Positions 24,546-38,100 of a DNA stretch of 64,000 nucleotides are shown here, piece by piece (position 1 is the stretch's first letter; each line of letters starts with the position of its first letter). Source of the DNA: Acanthornis magna (taxonomy: Eukaryota; Chordata; Aves; Passeriformes; Acanthizidae). The notes under the pieces are model-generated. The model saw only the letters and a program-made list of their open reading frames with translations. It was not told the origin of the DNA and made no database searches. The position numbers and the translations under genes are program-made. The stretch covers positions 186,001 to 250,000 of the forward strand of contig JAWUZG010000006.1 of NCBI GenBank assembly GCA_036785705.1, read 5' to 3'.

Positions 24546-26800
24546 GCATTAAATTGTTCCTTGAAAACTAAAAGAGTTGTACATAGTGTACAGGTGCAAG
24601 GTGAAAGAGTGTGCATAGTGATAATGCTGGGCTTTTTGCAGGCTAGAAAATTGCAGTCTTAGCTATACAGCTTATCTGCTCTTCTCTGTAATAGCAGGAG
24701 GAGAGCAGATAAGTATTTATACACCTATTTTATATAAGTTCACCAGTATTTCCCTTTTGCTTTCCTCATGCGGGATTCATTTCAGTCTCTTTTTTACCAA
24801 CCCTCTATAAAGAGATCAAAAAACAACAACTGTAAACTTTGAAATTGTCATTAATAACTTAATCTATTAAAGGTATGTGTTCATATGCTACATGCATACA
24901 AGTATAGTATAAGAGTATTATGCAAGTGATGGGGAAATGATTTTCACATAAAGTCTTTGTAGATACTATGGATGTGATTCATAGGTCAAATTGCAGCTAG
25001 AAATTATATTCTTCCTGTGCTCTTTTTTTCAAGAAAAAAATAAGCTATTGCTGTGGACTTGGTATATAATCATTTTAAGGCATGAAAGGATGTGTATGGA
25101 TTTTGAAAACTTAGTTACTGGTTTTCAAAATGGAAGAAATCCAGAGCATGATCCTCTTCCACACTTTTTTCAGCTGTTTGTACAAATTCTGCACAGAAAA
25201 CTGGCCTGCCACACATGTTGTAAAATATATATATATATTAGAAAACAGTTTTGCAATACTTCATTTTTCTCACTGTTATGACTGGATTTGTATCAACAAA
25301 TCCACCTTTTAAAATCTTCACATTGTAAGTATGTGAGTAGCTCAGGGAAAACAGGTCTCTGATATGGGCTAGTAACTGAGTGTACTGAAGTAAATGGTGG
25401 TTCTGTATCCCTTTAAAGTTTAAAATTACTTAAAACTGTATTACAGCTAAATTAGCTATGCTTTCGGGGCTACATATGTTTTTATATTTCTAAGGAACAC
25501 AGCATAGCAAATGGTCTAATCTGACTGCCACAGCCTGTCTTTGGACCTGAGTATGTGAAATGTCAGTGATCACAGTCATAGACTTTGGCAGTGTGTTGTC
25601 GAGAAAAGATGTACAGTCCTAAACAGACATCAGTATTGTAACACACTGTAGAAAATCCCCATTTCAGTGTTGAGATATACAATTTTCAAAGTAAAGAAAT
25701 CAAAAGGGGGAATGCTTCCATCCAGCCTGTCTACAGCATGAACTGAGAAAGGGAAAAAATAAGTGATTAAATTTTGATCAACTTTATGCAGATGTTTGTA
25801 TCAAAGAACTCTTTTTGAATCTTTGTTTCTTGGTATTAGAAATGGATGTTTGGCACAAGCTGGATGCATAGAAGTCAGACTGCTTGTATTTTTTGGTAGA
25901 ATTAAGGCTGAGAAATGCAGGTGAATCCTTGGAAGTTAACATTGCATACACTGATGAGAATTGTAGAATGTGCAAATTATATGTTACACTAGATAGAGAT
26001 TTCCTTTTAATGCTAAAGAGTTTTCTCTGGTGGTTCTTGTATTTATGTCATTTGTGTGAGTGTTGTGTCATTTGTATGAGTGTTGTAACAACTAGTGTGG
26101 CAACAATTTTGCTTGTGCTTGATTGCTGTCAAACTCAGTGTCCCAGAACCAAGGAATTTGCCTGATATTGACATGAGTCACTGGTTATCTGATGCAGAAA
26201 CAAGGTTTGCATAAGTCCCAGCACTTTACATCAGTAGTTTGACCAGTAAATCATGTGTAGTTTCATTGCTCTTGTTTTGTACTTGTTTTTTGATACACTG
26301 GTATTCGTCCCTGCCAACTGCTTGTCAGTCTGGTACTTTCTGAATGACTACCTTGTCTCCTACTTTTGAATAACAGCAGGGGCAGGTGGCTGCGTAGTTT
26401 CCAATCAAGAAGGAATGCTAATGAATTATAAAGAACTTCTGACTTGCATTTAATAGCACCATGACATGTTATAACAGCCTGCCAAATACAACATTTCTTA
26501 TAAATCACACTTCAAGGGACAAAAGTATCCACCTCTCGTATCTGAGGCCTCTGCAAAAGTCAGTGTTTGAAGATGACACAATTTGCTCCCTTGTAAAGTA
26601 CCCTCTTATGAGAAATGTTTCTTTCTTTCATGCACAAAATAAGATAATTTAACATTTTCTCGCTTCTCCCCAACCACAACGGCACTGAGCACTTTGTCTC
26701 ATTTTAGGAAACACTCTATTGTTCTTTTGCAGGAAGAAAATCCATTTCAGGGATGGTGTTTGAATAATAATTGGCAGCATGCCTGAAGTATTGACATTGA

Positions 26801-27407
26801 CATATTGACATTGACTCATTGGAGGCCAAATCTGAGTCGGGGTTAGCAGCTGTGCAGATAACAGGCACGGATAAGTGAACCATTGAAATGGCCCCATCTT
26901 GATTTGTATCCGCTTTTGTCTTCTAGCTGTTTCAGAAGCACAGGTGTTCTTCACTCTGGAGCAGTGAATTGCGGGTCCTCTGGCCGTAACCTCGCCTTCA
27001 GTGAGGGTCATCGGGACTTGGAACGGTGCTCTGGACTTGGTTGGTAAAGTGCCTGTTTTTCCACGGAGCACAGCTTCAGTCTCCAGGCAGGAAGAGGTGG
27101 GCAGGTGCGTGTGGAGAAGATGACGAATGTGCAGAGTTTCGGCAAAGTGGAACTTCCAAGCTGTTCGATACCTTGGCAAGGTAAGCTGCTTTCTCATCTC
27201 GCCATTTTTCTTGCCCGAGACTTCACTTGCTATGGCCTGCCACGCAATATTTCCTAAATATTTCCTCCTGTTGTCTCTCTCCGCCTGGGTTGTACACGGA
27301 CTCTCTGGAAGGCTTGAGGCCAGGCCTGAACCTATGTCTTGGATGTTTTTGACCACTTGGAGTCCTCTGTGTTTTGAGGCTTCCATTGACACGTTCAGCC
27401 TCAGCAC
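26801..27407. other. Junction between left arm and polypyrimidine tract, moderately GC-rich
   Basis: This is single-copy sequence just inside the inner edge of the left arm. GC and CpG rise from about 26,990. A 252-codon frame runs on the minus strand from 27,407 to 26,649, crossing the arm edge, without any recognisable domain. On the + strand an ATG at 27,120 with A at -3 opens 20 codons to a strong donor (GGCAAG|GTAAGC, GT at 27,181-27,182), which could be a first coding exon but lacks a visible downstream partner. Confidence 0.45.
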
Positions 27408-28229
<822 letters not shown>

Positions 28230-28239
28230 GTTTTGTGCC

Positions 28240-29340
28240 GTCTCCACACTTCCCTGAGGCGCCGTGGTGCCACAGGGGAGCCTGGCTTCCAATAACATTC
28301 CACGGCGTCAACACAGCCAGCATCTCCAGGGTGCCTGCCTGTGACACGGTGACAACACCGCCGTGTCACAATGGCCCCTGGCTTGGGCAAGATCCAGGGT
28401 GCCAGTTGGCCCTTGGCTGTGGGAGCAGCTGGCTGGCTGGCTGGGAGCTCCTGCCTGGCCAGAGGCTGGGGGAGAAGCGGCAGGGGCAGGGCGCACACAG
28501 TATTGTGGCCCCTTCCTCGTGTGCCCACGAGGCCCGAGGCTGGCCCTGCCGCAGGCCTGGTGGTACGCAAGGCCCACTGCTGTGAGGCCTTGGCTGTGCA
28601 GGTGACAGCGGTGTCCTGGCGTGGAGCATGGCTGCTCCAGGCCGGGGGGGTGGGGAGTGGGGGCCGCCTGGGGTGGGAAAGCGGCAGGGATGAGCCCTTG
28701 GCCTGCACACTGTGCTGCAGCTGCCCGTGCCGCGGGAGACTGAGTCCCTGTGCGAGCGAGCGAAGGCAGGCAGCCCTCTCCAGCAAACAGCCAGGGCCCT
28801 GCCACCCCCTCAGCTCCCTGCAAAGGCCAGCTTGGGCAGCTTGGAGGCCAAAAGGGCAGTGGCAGGCAGTCTGCCGCTCCGACTTGTGTCTAGAGGTGAG
28901 GCAGAAATGTGCCATTTGGAGGGGGTGGGTGCCCCTTTCCTGCAGTCACAGCCACCCCGGGAGCACAGCCGGAGTTGGGCGGGGCACGGGGGGAGGGAAA
29001 GCTGGGGGGGTGGGAAGGAGCAGGTTGCGCAGCAAAGCCCCGCCCCCGCCAAGAGGGCAGAATCATTGGCAAGTCACTCCTGGAGGCGCTTGAAAGCCCA
29101 GGGGAGCGCTTCCCGATGGAGGGAAGCAGGAGCCCGAGCACTGCCAGGGTGGCAGCACATAGGCTGGCGAGAGAAAGCGTGAGAAAGAAGCGGGCGGCTC
29201 TCTGCGGTCCGGCACAAGATGCGAACAGAAGAGGCTACGTGGAGAACACATTCTCCACGCACGCTACCTTCTCCGGGAGCTGAACTTGCACGAGTTTTGT
29301 AAGTCGAAAGCTGGAGCAAAGTGTTTCTCTCTCTCTCTCG
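28240..29340. promoter_or_regulatory. CpG-island-like block with GC boxes
   Basis: About 1.1 kb of clearly GC-rich sequence with frequent CpG, in sharp contrast to the AT-rich surroundings. It contains GGGCGGGGC at 28,977-28,985 and CCCGCCCCCGCC at 29,038-29,050, both Sp1/KLF-type GC boxes. A consensus-like donor TTTT|GTAAGT is at 29,299-29,304 on the + strand at the island's right end, consistent with an untranslated first exon reading rightwards. Several overlapping frames of 80-240 codons exist on both strands, as expected from GC-rich DNA, and none is recognisable. Transcription and direction are inference. Confidence 0.5.
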
Positions 29341-29356
29341 CTCCCTCTCTCTCTGC
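29325..29356. repeat. (TC)n microsatellite
   Basis: Interrupted CT dinucleotide run (CTCTCTCTCTCTCG, CTCCCTCTCTCTCT) at the edge of the CpG-rich block. Confidence 0.9.
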
Positions 29357-30667
29357 ACATTGTCCCCGTGTCCCGGTGCTGCCAGAAAGGCAGCAAAAAA
29401 AAAGGTAACATCTCTTCCAATATATAATGGCATGAAATGAGTACTTTTAAATCTTAAGAACTTAAACATGTGTGAATAAATTACTTTATTTAGAAGCTTC
29501 TTCTGAAATGGGCAACAAAAAACATTAAACTTGATTAATTTAGAAACATGGAAACCATTTTTTTTTAGGAAAAAATACACTTTTTTTTTTTTTCCAATTT
29601 CTTTTTTAAATGCAGCATGTGGGTTTTGAACCAGCTAGTCTCACTTTGCTGCTTGAGTTACAACCTAAAACAGAGATGACTGGGGAGTTTTAGAACTGAA
29701 TCTAAGGCTTTTTTTTTTCCTTAGTATGGTGAAAAGAAATACACAGAAATCCCATATGGAAGCATACAACACTGACAACCTACCTGTGTCCATGATCACT
29801 GACAAGCCAGGCTAACCAAAACTTGCTTAGTTTTGTATTAACCAGACAAAATTTAAGGCTCTTATAATATTTGTACATTGAGGCCCAAAAGAACACTGAT
29901 ACCACTGCCAGTTCTTTCCATTTTTCTTATGTTTTTTCTCTACAGATAAACTACTACTGCTTTTCTTTTGACATACAGTTGTATGAAAAGGAGTAAGTAT
30001 TGCTCCTTTTATCATCTCAATAAAGAAAAAAAAAATTATTTAGATATTGTTTATTTTCCAACCTATTCCTATAATTCAAACTAGGTGACATTACAAGTTC
30101 TAAAAATCAGTGCATCAAACATTTCCTTTAGCAAATCCATCTCCTTTAGTCATATAAACCCCTTTCTTCCCATTAAAGGTATTTGGAAATCAGTAAGTCA
30201 AGAGGAATCATGCACTATGTTCTTCCAGATGGCTGGCAGTCAATCTTCTCAGAGCAGGTAATTTAAATTACGTGTAAAAGCATAATTTGAAAATTATATG
30301 AGCTGTTCACAAAATGCCAATGTAGAATATCTCAAATAAAATATTGTCCTTTCCAAGTTTTTAAACACTTGGTTAGCAAATGCCTGAAAAACATGTTTTA
30401 GCTCACTGTTAGACCTTCCTTCCACAGTCACTATGTGAACAGCGCTGTCAGACACAATGACTGATGTAACTGGGCCATAGCAGGTGATCTGTCTGAAGCA
30501 GGCTAGAAATGCCCAGGGACAGTGACAAGGAGTGGAGTACCACCTGGTATTCATCAAATATGTCAAGTCCAGGTGGCAATTAGAAGTTTAACAGGACAAA
30601 ATAAAACTGTGAAACAAAAGCTCACTATGTATTCAATTCTGAAACACTGAAATACCCATCTGATTAC

Positions 30668-30716
30668 CTTACGGAGAGGTCTTTTGGGGGAAAAGGGTAG
30701 CGGCCTATTGAAGGCA
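30668..30716 (-). CDS. Possible 49-nt exon, minus strand
   Basis: On the minus strand an acceptor GGATTTAACTCTCTTCAG precedes 49 nt that end at CGTAAG|GTAATC. Two of three frames are open; the one that is phase-compatible with the 36,491-36,625 candidate reads PSIGRYPFPPKDLSV. No family is recognised. Short open intervals between splice-like sites are frequent by chance, so this is a lead only. Confidence 0.13.
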
Positions 30717-30905
30717 CTGAAGAGAGTTAAATCCAGACCACAGTTGCACAACGCTTCCTGACTGAAAGCGAAAACTGTGCTCTAAGCATGAGCAATGGCA
30801 CAGAAGGGTGAATATGCCCTTATCAGGAAACAGCAGGATATGGTAAGACAGAATATATAAGTCAAACTCAATATAAGTACAAAGTAGAACAGTATTTAAC
30901 CTAAA

Positions 30906-30929
30906 GATGTGATGTGATGTGATGTGATG
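30906..30929. repeat. (GATGT)n pentanucleotide array
   Basis: About five GATGT units, the last one ending GATGC. Confidence 0.93.
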
Positions 30930-31270
30930 CATAGAACAAATTAAAGCTAAAGCAGTAAATTTTAGGCCAGTATAACTCAAGCACTCAGTATTCAATGAGT
31001 TCTTGGATTTCTACAGGATGTGTGCATTCTTAGTATCTCTGAAAAATCAACTCCCCAAGGGATTCCAGCCAGCATTTCTCTTATATTTCTCCATTTTTGG
31101 GCTATTTCAAACACTGCTATGATCAGGAAACAGTTGAAATAATTCAGTTTTTGGAATTTCATAACACTGGGCACATCTCAACACAGTACATACACATCCA
31201 GTTACAGTGAGGTACAGATTTTGTGATGATGCCATTCATTTTCTCATTCCCCCAGTGCCAGTCCAACATT

Positions 31271-31298
31271 TTTGGACAATCCTATTTGGACAATCCTA
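31271..31298. repeat. 14-bp tandem duplication
   Basis: The unit TTTGGACAATCCTA occurs twice in tandem and is followed by a partial third TTTG. Confidence 0.93.
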
Positions 31299-34200
31299 TT
31301 TGATGACAAACCATAGTCATCTAACAAAACCAAAGACAATTCGCTAGCATTGTGTGTTGTATTTGACCATATTGAGAAGTGACAGGAGTTAGGTCAGAAA
31401 AAACCTCAATCCTGCTCTGTAGTCCTGCTCTCCTTTGGACCACAGGGTGCATGTGGCACCTAGGACCTAAATCAGAACATTGCAGAGCTGCATTTCTCAG
31501 GCCAGGGTAAGGGATTTTTCTTGAAAGACTCTGGAAGGTACAACCTGCTCCAGTCAGAAATTACTGAATAGTTGGTACTGAGTTACAGGAAACCCCCTTC
31601 ACATTTTGCTTGGATTCCTTTGTGTCTTTAGAAAATACTATCAGAAAACAAGTGCTTTCTATGCCAAGAAAAGGAACCATATAGATATATTAAGTGGTTA
31701 CATGGGAACAAGGATTGCAGAACCCACAATGCTTGTACTCCAGAATTGTGTATCCAGGAACACCATCCCACCTATCAAGATTCCTTAGCAGAAGACCATT
31801 ACCTCAACAAAACAGAAAATTCCCAGCATATTGTTCTACCTACAACTGAATAGAATACATTTTCCTTTGAAATAGTATTTTTCTTTATTTTACCAGATTA
31901 GATGTAGCCATTATACAGATTTTCTGCTTCGTTACTATACACTATTACTATTTAGGAAAAAACCCACTATATTTAGAGGCAGCATTAAGCAACACTTCAT
32001 TTGGGAAAGAGCCACAGAGAAAAGAAAATGTAAGAAATTACTCCAGATTAAGCTCAAACAGAGAACTCTGAATCAAGGAATATCTAGCAATGAGTTGACA
32101 AAAGAACTGCAAAATAGCTAAATATAGAGTAGCACAGTTAGAATCATAGCTTGCAGAGAAAGTCAGGAAAAAGCTGAACTCCTATGTATGATTCCTACTT
32201 AACGAACTCTCTTAGGGTATACAGATTGTAAATTGGTGACAAAATGGTCAAATAATTGCATTATTTGAGCTTTCACTTGTAACGGGCAAAAAAAAAAGGA
32301 TTTAATTTTAAAAAGTCTCTACCAGATATCTTGGAAATAAAGGAAGGTTATACAAACACTACATTGAGCTCACAGTTCAAATGCTTGTGGGTAGCTAACT
32401 AAAGTTCACAGACCTGTATGTAATTGCTGTCTACAGGAAATACTTGTGTTAGCAAAAGAATTTTCTCCCCGCTCCTTCACCTTTGCCCTTCCACAAACTC
32501 AGCAGCAAAGAAACCTCCTAAGAGCATTTCTCTGATGAACAGGGCTTTCCCCACCTCGACAAGATGAACTAAATCTAAGAGTCAGGAACAGAATTTGTCA
32601 ACTTCTCGGAAACATGCTTTTAGCAACTACTAATTGATAAAGGATATACTTTTATACAAATAAACTTGAAACAAAATGATCCACTCCCTGTTCATTTATC
32701 TCTTTGTAAATTACATGGGTTTTTTGAAGCCTACAACACGAATAGGAGCACAAAATTTGCACTTATTTTAATGTAAATTGGCAGTGATTTCAGTGGCACC
32801 AGCTGAGTTACACAAAACAACGTTCGGGTAGAAAGGAAGTTCATAAGTTGAACTTGAAATAAAATTTCTCTGAGCACTGAAATTGAGTGATCTAATTCCA
32901 TGTGGTTAAAATTCTGTACATTTCAGACAAAACAAATCCTTGACATTAAATGTCTGCAAACTTTGATTTGCTTAATTCTTAACATAAGCTCTTCACCACA
33001 AATGTCCCACGTTAACATTAAATAATAAAATAAAAATCCAGATTTTTTAAAAAAAATCCAGACAGTAGATGTGACATCATTAGATAGACTGAATAGTGAA
33101 ACTTGAAAGTTGAGCAAACATTTTAAATAATAACATGTTATTTTTTTTTCCAATTTTTTCCCCTAGCTTGAGATACCTTGAAAGGCACAGAAACTTTGCA
33201 TTTATCAAAAATGCTTGTGTTTTCCCAGCATCCAAATGATATATTGCCATTTAAAAAGCGCCGTTTACTGCCATAACAACACATTTTTTCATAGGAAAGT
33301 GACACTTTTGCCTATGAACAAGTATCAGAGTTTCTTTACAGAAAAAGTTGTATCATCTCCCTTATGTATGCAAGACCAGGAAAGTAATTACCAGTATGTA
33401 CCCTGGAAAGCTCATGCTTTCATTCAATTTTATTTATGTTACAATTTTTAAGTTAAGTCAATGGTTTTCATAACCTAGATTCATGATATCAGAAACTTTA
33501 AGAACATGACCTCTATATTTCAAATTCCCAACATACACTCCATTCACTGAGAAAATTACAATGGTCTTATATTATACATTCCAAAGGAGAAAGATGGCTG
33601 AGAGGGCTGTGGTGGATTTACAAAACTAACAACATATGTACAAAATATCCCTTTGAATCACAACACTATCCCAGTGTTTCATGGTATTTTTTCCAATATG
33701 CAGATTCACTCTCAGCAAATCCTTATCTACACTTTTCATACTCCTTACTTTGAGCTTTTTTCTCCATTTTGTGCAAACCTGATCTTTACATGTACCCAAG
33801 ACAAGAAAACCAGCTAGAAAACTGATTTCAGCTGGCACTTCTATTACACCTGACAAAATGCAGGTTGACAGCAAAGAACATAATCATTTTTGGTCACAAC
33901 AACACTAGTGGATCCTAGCAAATTCCTCACCCCACCTCCAAATGAAAACTCCAAATTTACACCACAAAGCTCTCTTGTAATCACCACAGAACTAAAGAAA
34001 GTGCAAAATTAGATCAGAAATATGAACCACAAGGCACAAAGCTATTCAAATCTACTGTTGCATTTGTCCTACGGTTTATGATACTGACTCCCCTCCTTAT
34101 GTTCATACTGTTTTTTACACAAATATCATGCCAAAAACCAACATGCCAAAATACATTCCTCTGTGATGAATTAAGACCTTTAAAATTGAGTAATCGGTTA

Positions 34201-34721
34201 TGATTATTTAAGAATATATTTTCCTTTCATTTATGTCTTGTCTGTCATCTGATTTGGCTGCATATGAAAATTTTACCTTTAAATTGTTATACTTTCATGA
34301 ACAGAATGAGGTAAAACTACAAAGTAATTCTGAAACCCAAGACATTTCACCCTAAGGAATCTTTCATGATAAAATAAGAATTCAAAACAAAATTACAGAA
34401 TCACACTAGGTAAGTTTTCATTGTTAGTTTTTGTTATGAGAGCCATATGAGAACAAACAAATTATATTCATTCCTTTTTTCCACCAATGTGGAAATAATT
34501 TTCTTGTTTACACGTTATGACAGAAAAGAGTAATCCATTCCATTGATTCCTGTTTAAGTTGCAGCTAAAATGTATTTTTTAAGTATGTTACATACTTTGC
34601 TACTTTTGGCCATTCATCTAAAACATAAATCAGCTGTGTGAAATTGTAAAATTATAACCTTTAGGTCTTATAACAAGAATCTAAAATATCAAGCTTTCAA
34701 ATACCAAATACTTCCCTGGTT

Positions 34722-35104
34722 TTGTTGTGGGGTTTGTGGGTTTTTTTGTTTGTTGGTGTTTTAATTTTTTGGGGGGTTTTTTGTTGGTTTTTGTTTTTGT
34801 TTTTTTTGTTGCTGCTGGTTTTTGTTTTTGTTTTTTTGTTGCTGTTGTTTTTTATTGTTGTTGTTTGGTTTTGGGTTTGGTTTTTTGTTTGGTTTTTTGT
34901 TTGTTTGTTTTCTGGTTTGTTGTTTGTTTTTGTTTTGGTTTTGGTTTGGGGTTTTTTTGGGTTTTTTTGGTGGGGTTTTATTTTTGTTTGGTTTTTTGTG
35001 GTTTTTTGTTGTTGTTTTTTCTTGTTTTTTGGGGGAGGTTGGGTTTTTTGTTATTTTTTTTGTTTGGTTGGTTTGGTTTGGTTTTGGGGTTGTTTGTTTG
35101 TTTT
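34722..35104. repeat. Long G/T-rich low-complexity tract (about 380 bp)
   Basis: Almost entirely T runs punctuated by single to quintuple G (GGGTTTTTTTG, GGGGGGTTTTTTG, TTTGGTTTGG). It is the largest of four such tracts in the window. Frames up to 203 codons (F, V, G, L, W only) traverse it and are compositional artefacts. The G-runs could support quadruplex formation on the + strand. Confidence 0.93.
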
Positions 35105-38100
35105 TAATCCTAATGAAAACGCAAAACATTTTGAAAGTTTGAGTCATGATCTAGCCTTTGTGGCCAGTCTTTCCAGACTAAGTCCAACCGTTTTTTTTGA
35201 TGGAGGCAGTAACCTCACCTCCTCAGTGAAGCTGAAAGAGGTGCCCCTTTTCATTGTCAAAGCTCTTGCTATGATACGAATGAAGATCTTAAACCACTGT
35301 TATTACTTTTTTGGCATTTTATGCTCACTGTGATAGCACTACATCGAAGAATCTATTGAGCTGTTACTACTTGATGGATCATTCAAATCTGTCATTCAGA
35401 TTGTGTAAAATATTGAAACCAAATATGTGAAAATTATCCCTCAGGGTGAAATTGACACTTCTAAATATGTTTCTCCAAACTACATCTCAAAACCTTGAGT
35501 TACATGTCCATGATTTTTAACAAAGAAGGCAAGAAGCAGGAGAAGAAAAAGTAACACACACTATAAAATAACTGAATTAATTACGAGAAATAAAATAGAG
35601 CCCAAAACTACATGAGATGATGTATTCAAAACCAAGATCAAACAGATAACTTGTTTCTTAATTATCACTTAATAACAGTTTGTGCATAGAGTGTGAAGGA
35701 GAGAATATGGCAAAATACCAGGCAAGACCAATGGTGCTTAATTTCCTCCACCAGCAGTTTAGATGTGTTACAATATGCAGACTGTAACAGAATATAGCTA
35801 AAGATAGAGGTTTTTAAAAAATTATTGCACAACTTAATTGACTCAGTAGTTGTAAGCAGCAGTCCAGCTCAGAGAGAGTACTTGCCTGTAAGTGCCTGCT
35901 GGTGTGATCTCGAAGGTGTCGGTGGGGCAATTGATGGCCAGTGGCAGTTTTTGCCTCTGTACATAAATGCAGGGCTGAATTCAACCCTGTGAAGCTGAAG
36001 CTTCACTGCCCATGGATCTCAAGGGCTCCAAGCCACACTCACCAATTCACAAAATCGGTCTCCTATTAACTAAGGAATTAATATCAGTGGGACAACTGGG
36101 GCTACATAAATCACATGCCTTGCCTTGGAAAGGAGCTGCAGCAATACTGGGGTCCATCCACTGACACCTTCTCACCTGGTCAGCATCTATCACATGGATA
36201 TTGCACTGTAAACTGTCTCATTGTAGGAATGACTGAACAAAGGAGTACTGACACCCTGACCACATAATTATTCTCTTCTGCTGCTTTACAAGTAAAAAGG
36301 TTCAGATTGTCAGCTATCTTTATACAAACTACTCAGTCATTTACGATGGAGAAATAAACCTCCATGTTTTGCTCTAGTTTTAGAAAGAGGCCCTGCTCAT
36401 GCGAGCACTTACAGAGAAGTTTTGTTTTCAGCTGAGCTTTCTCAATAACGTCAAAAGGGTGGTGCACAGGTTACTGCTGCCATTTCTTACCTGCCTTACC
36501 ACAGTAATCACCCAGCAATCCAAGCCCCATGAATTGTTCATCCATTCATTTGAATATTGCTATTCCCGTCATAACTAGTTGTGCTATATGGCTTACTGTG
36601 TCTGAAGTTCCTTTCAGTGGGACTACTGTAAGAAAGGAAATGCTAACCTTGAATTTATTTATTATTGAATATACATATGGTTTTCGTGCAGAATCTGGCC
36701 ATTGGGAGGATTTCTGAGGTAGAAAAGCCAGCACCAATCCCAGGATCTGTGCATGAGACAGGAAGAAGACAATTACAACTGTGTGGGGTGACTTTTTTAC
36801 ATCCTGCTTATTAATAAATATGTCACTGAGTAGTCCTTGGTAATATTTAATGAAATGAATGCAGAAGTCTTTTACCAGAGGAAATGTTAAAGTGAGAAAC
36901 CTAGTGAACACCACTCAGTCTTGATAACTAAAAGATGATCTTTATCACAATACTTCCCTAAGACTGGATAACAACAGCAAAGGTCAGGAAAGCTGACCAG
37001 GCTTTAGGAGAGCTGCATTAGAATCAGCATGTGGGAAGAGAGAAGCAGGGATGTTTTAGTCAAAACAAAAAATAATGACTGAACTTCTACATAAAAGTCA
37101 CTATTTTAAAAGCTTTCTTTATACAAATCTGATACATCTATTCCAAGACATATAAAATGACAATTCCAAAATAAAGGTCACTAGTATTTACTTATTCAGA
37201 CTTCTCTCTCGAGATCTGTATGCATGACTATGAACATAATCTCATGCCACTTCATGTGTTTATCTAAAAAAGGAGATGTTATTTAACAATAAGGTCTTGA
37301 GCAGAAGTTAGCCCTGAAGCCACACATTTTGCAAACCAAGTATCCATAGTAACGAACTGCACAATAACTGAGCTTAGATATTATCAATGTCAAAATTATT
37401 CACAAATAAAAATGCTACATATTTAAATCAATAAAAGTCTGAGCCTGTACATTTTCTTCATTTCAACAAGCAAATAATTTTCAAGAAATTATTCACTCTC
37501 CAAAAGCAGCTTTTGTCTCTGCTTTTGGAATCCCTGAAAGCAGATTACAAATCTGTCAAATTCATAAAATCAGCTCAAGCCTTTCATTCTTATTGTTGCT
37601 ATTTTTGAGCTCCATGAGCCAACCATGAACTAGGTAGTAAAAATTCACACTCGACTACTAAAATTGTGACAGTTGCTGAGTCTGCAGACATGTAGGCTGA
37701 CTTAAAAATGAATGTTTTTAGCTTATTGTAGTTTATTACCTTACATTGCAACATAGATGCTAAATGTAAATCACAATCCCAAAGACAAGATCGAAGAAGT
37801 CCTGCCCCAATACAGAAGCAATTAATGGAACAATGAACCTTGGAAAATATTGATTCTTTATTTTTTACCCCACTCAGAAAATGTAACCCAGACCATGATG
37901 AGAATTATTATTTCGGGAATAAAATTTTCTTTTCTTCTCCTGGTATCATCTCATTATTGGAATAACTATTTTTGTTATTTTTCTTGCCTCAAATTCAGGA
38001 AGTAAAATAACGGAGCATTCATCAGTAGGGAAAAAAGAAAAAAGTGGTGCTTTTGGTTATCCGTTTCTCATTGCAACTTCTCACAAGGCTTCTTTCCTGC

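Larger units (their letters stand above)
17295..26800 (+). repeat. Left arm of a large inverted repeat (at least 9.5 kb)
   Basis: This whole interval recurs in reverse complement at about 54,490-64,000. Anchors: 17,295 pairs with 64,000; 18,231-18,704 with 62,591-63,064; 21,390 with 59,909; 24,991-25,281 with 56,014-56,304; 26,773 with 54,520. Coordinate sums stay within 81,293-81,300. Translated comparison of fifteen matched segments shows 22 changes in 1,246 codons, i.e. about 1% divergence. The inner edge falls at 26,790-26,820, where TGACATTG is tandemly repeated on this side. The outer edge is unknown because the mate runs off the window. The arm contains a CR1 fragment, a 27-bp tandem duplication, short microsatellites and a cysteine-rich open frame. 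No complete gene is recognisable. Confidence 0.97.
29357..34721. other. AT-rich non-coding spacer sequence
   Basis: No gene is firmly supported. Homopolymer T runs occur near 29,560 and 29,579. A short GATGT array is at 30,906-30,929, a 14-bp tandem duplication at 31,271-31,298, and one weak exon candidate at 30,668-30,716. Frames do not exceed about 96 codons. Confidence 0.55.

Noticed and set aside
27120..27180. ATG with A at -3 opening 20 codons to a strong donor, as a first coding exon
   Set aside because: No downstream exon or transcript evidence is visible and the downstream intron would begin with the microsatellite; kept only as a remark in the junction entry.
26649..27407. 252-codon minus-strand frame, the longest non-repetitive one
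   Set aside because: It crosses the inverted-repeat edge, has no recognisable domain and lies in locally GC-richer DNA where chance frames are longer. A search could revive it.
28371..29093. 240-codon + frame in the CpG-rich block, and overlapping frames on both strands
   Set aside because: GC-rich sequence has few stops; multiple overlapping frames in all phases and no family resemblance.
34722..35333. 203-codon frame of F, V, G, L, W
   Set aside because: Compositional artefact of the G/T-rich tract; the normal-looking tail after it is short and unrecognised.
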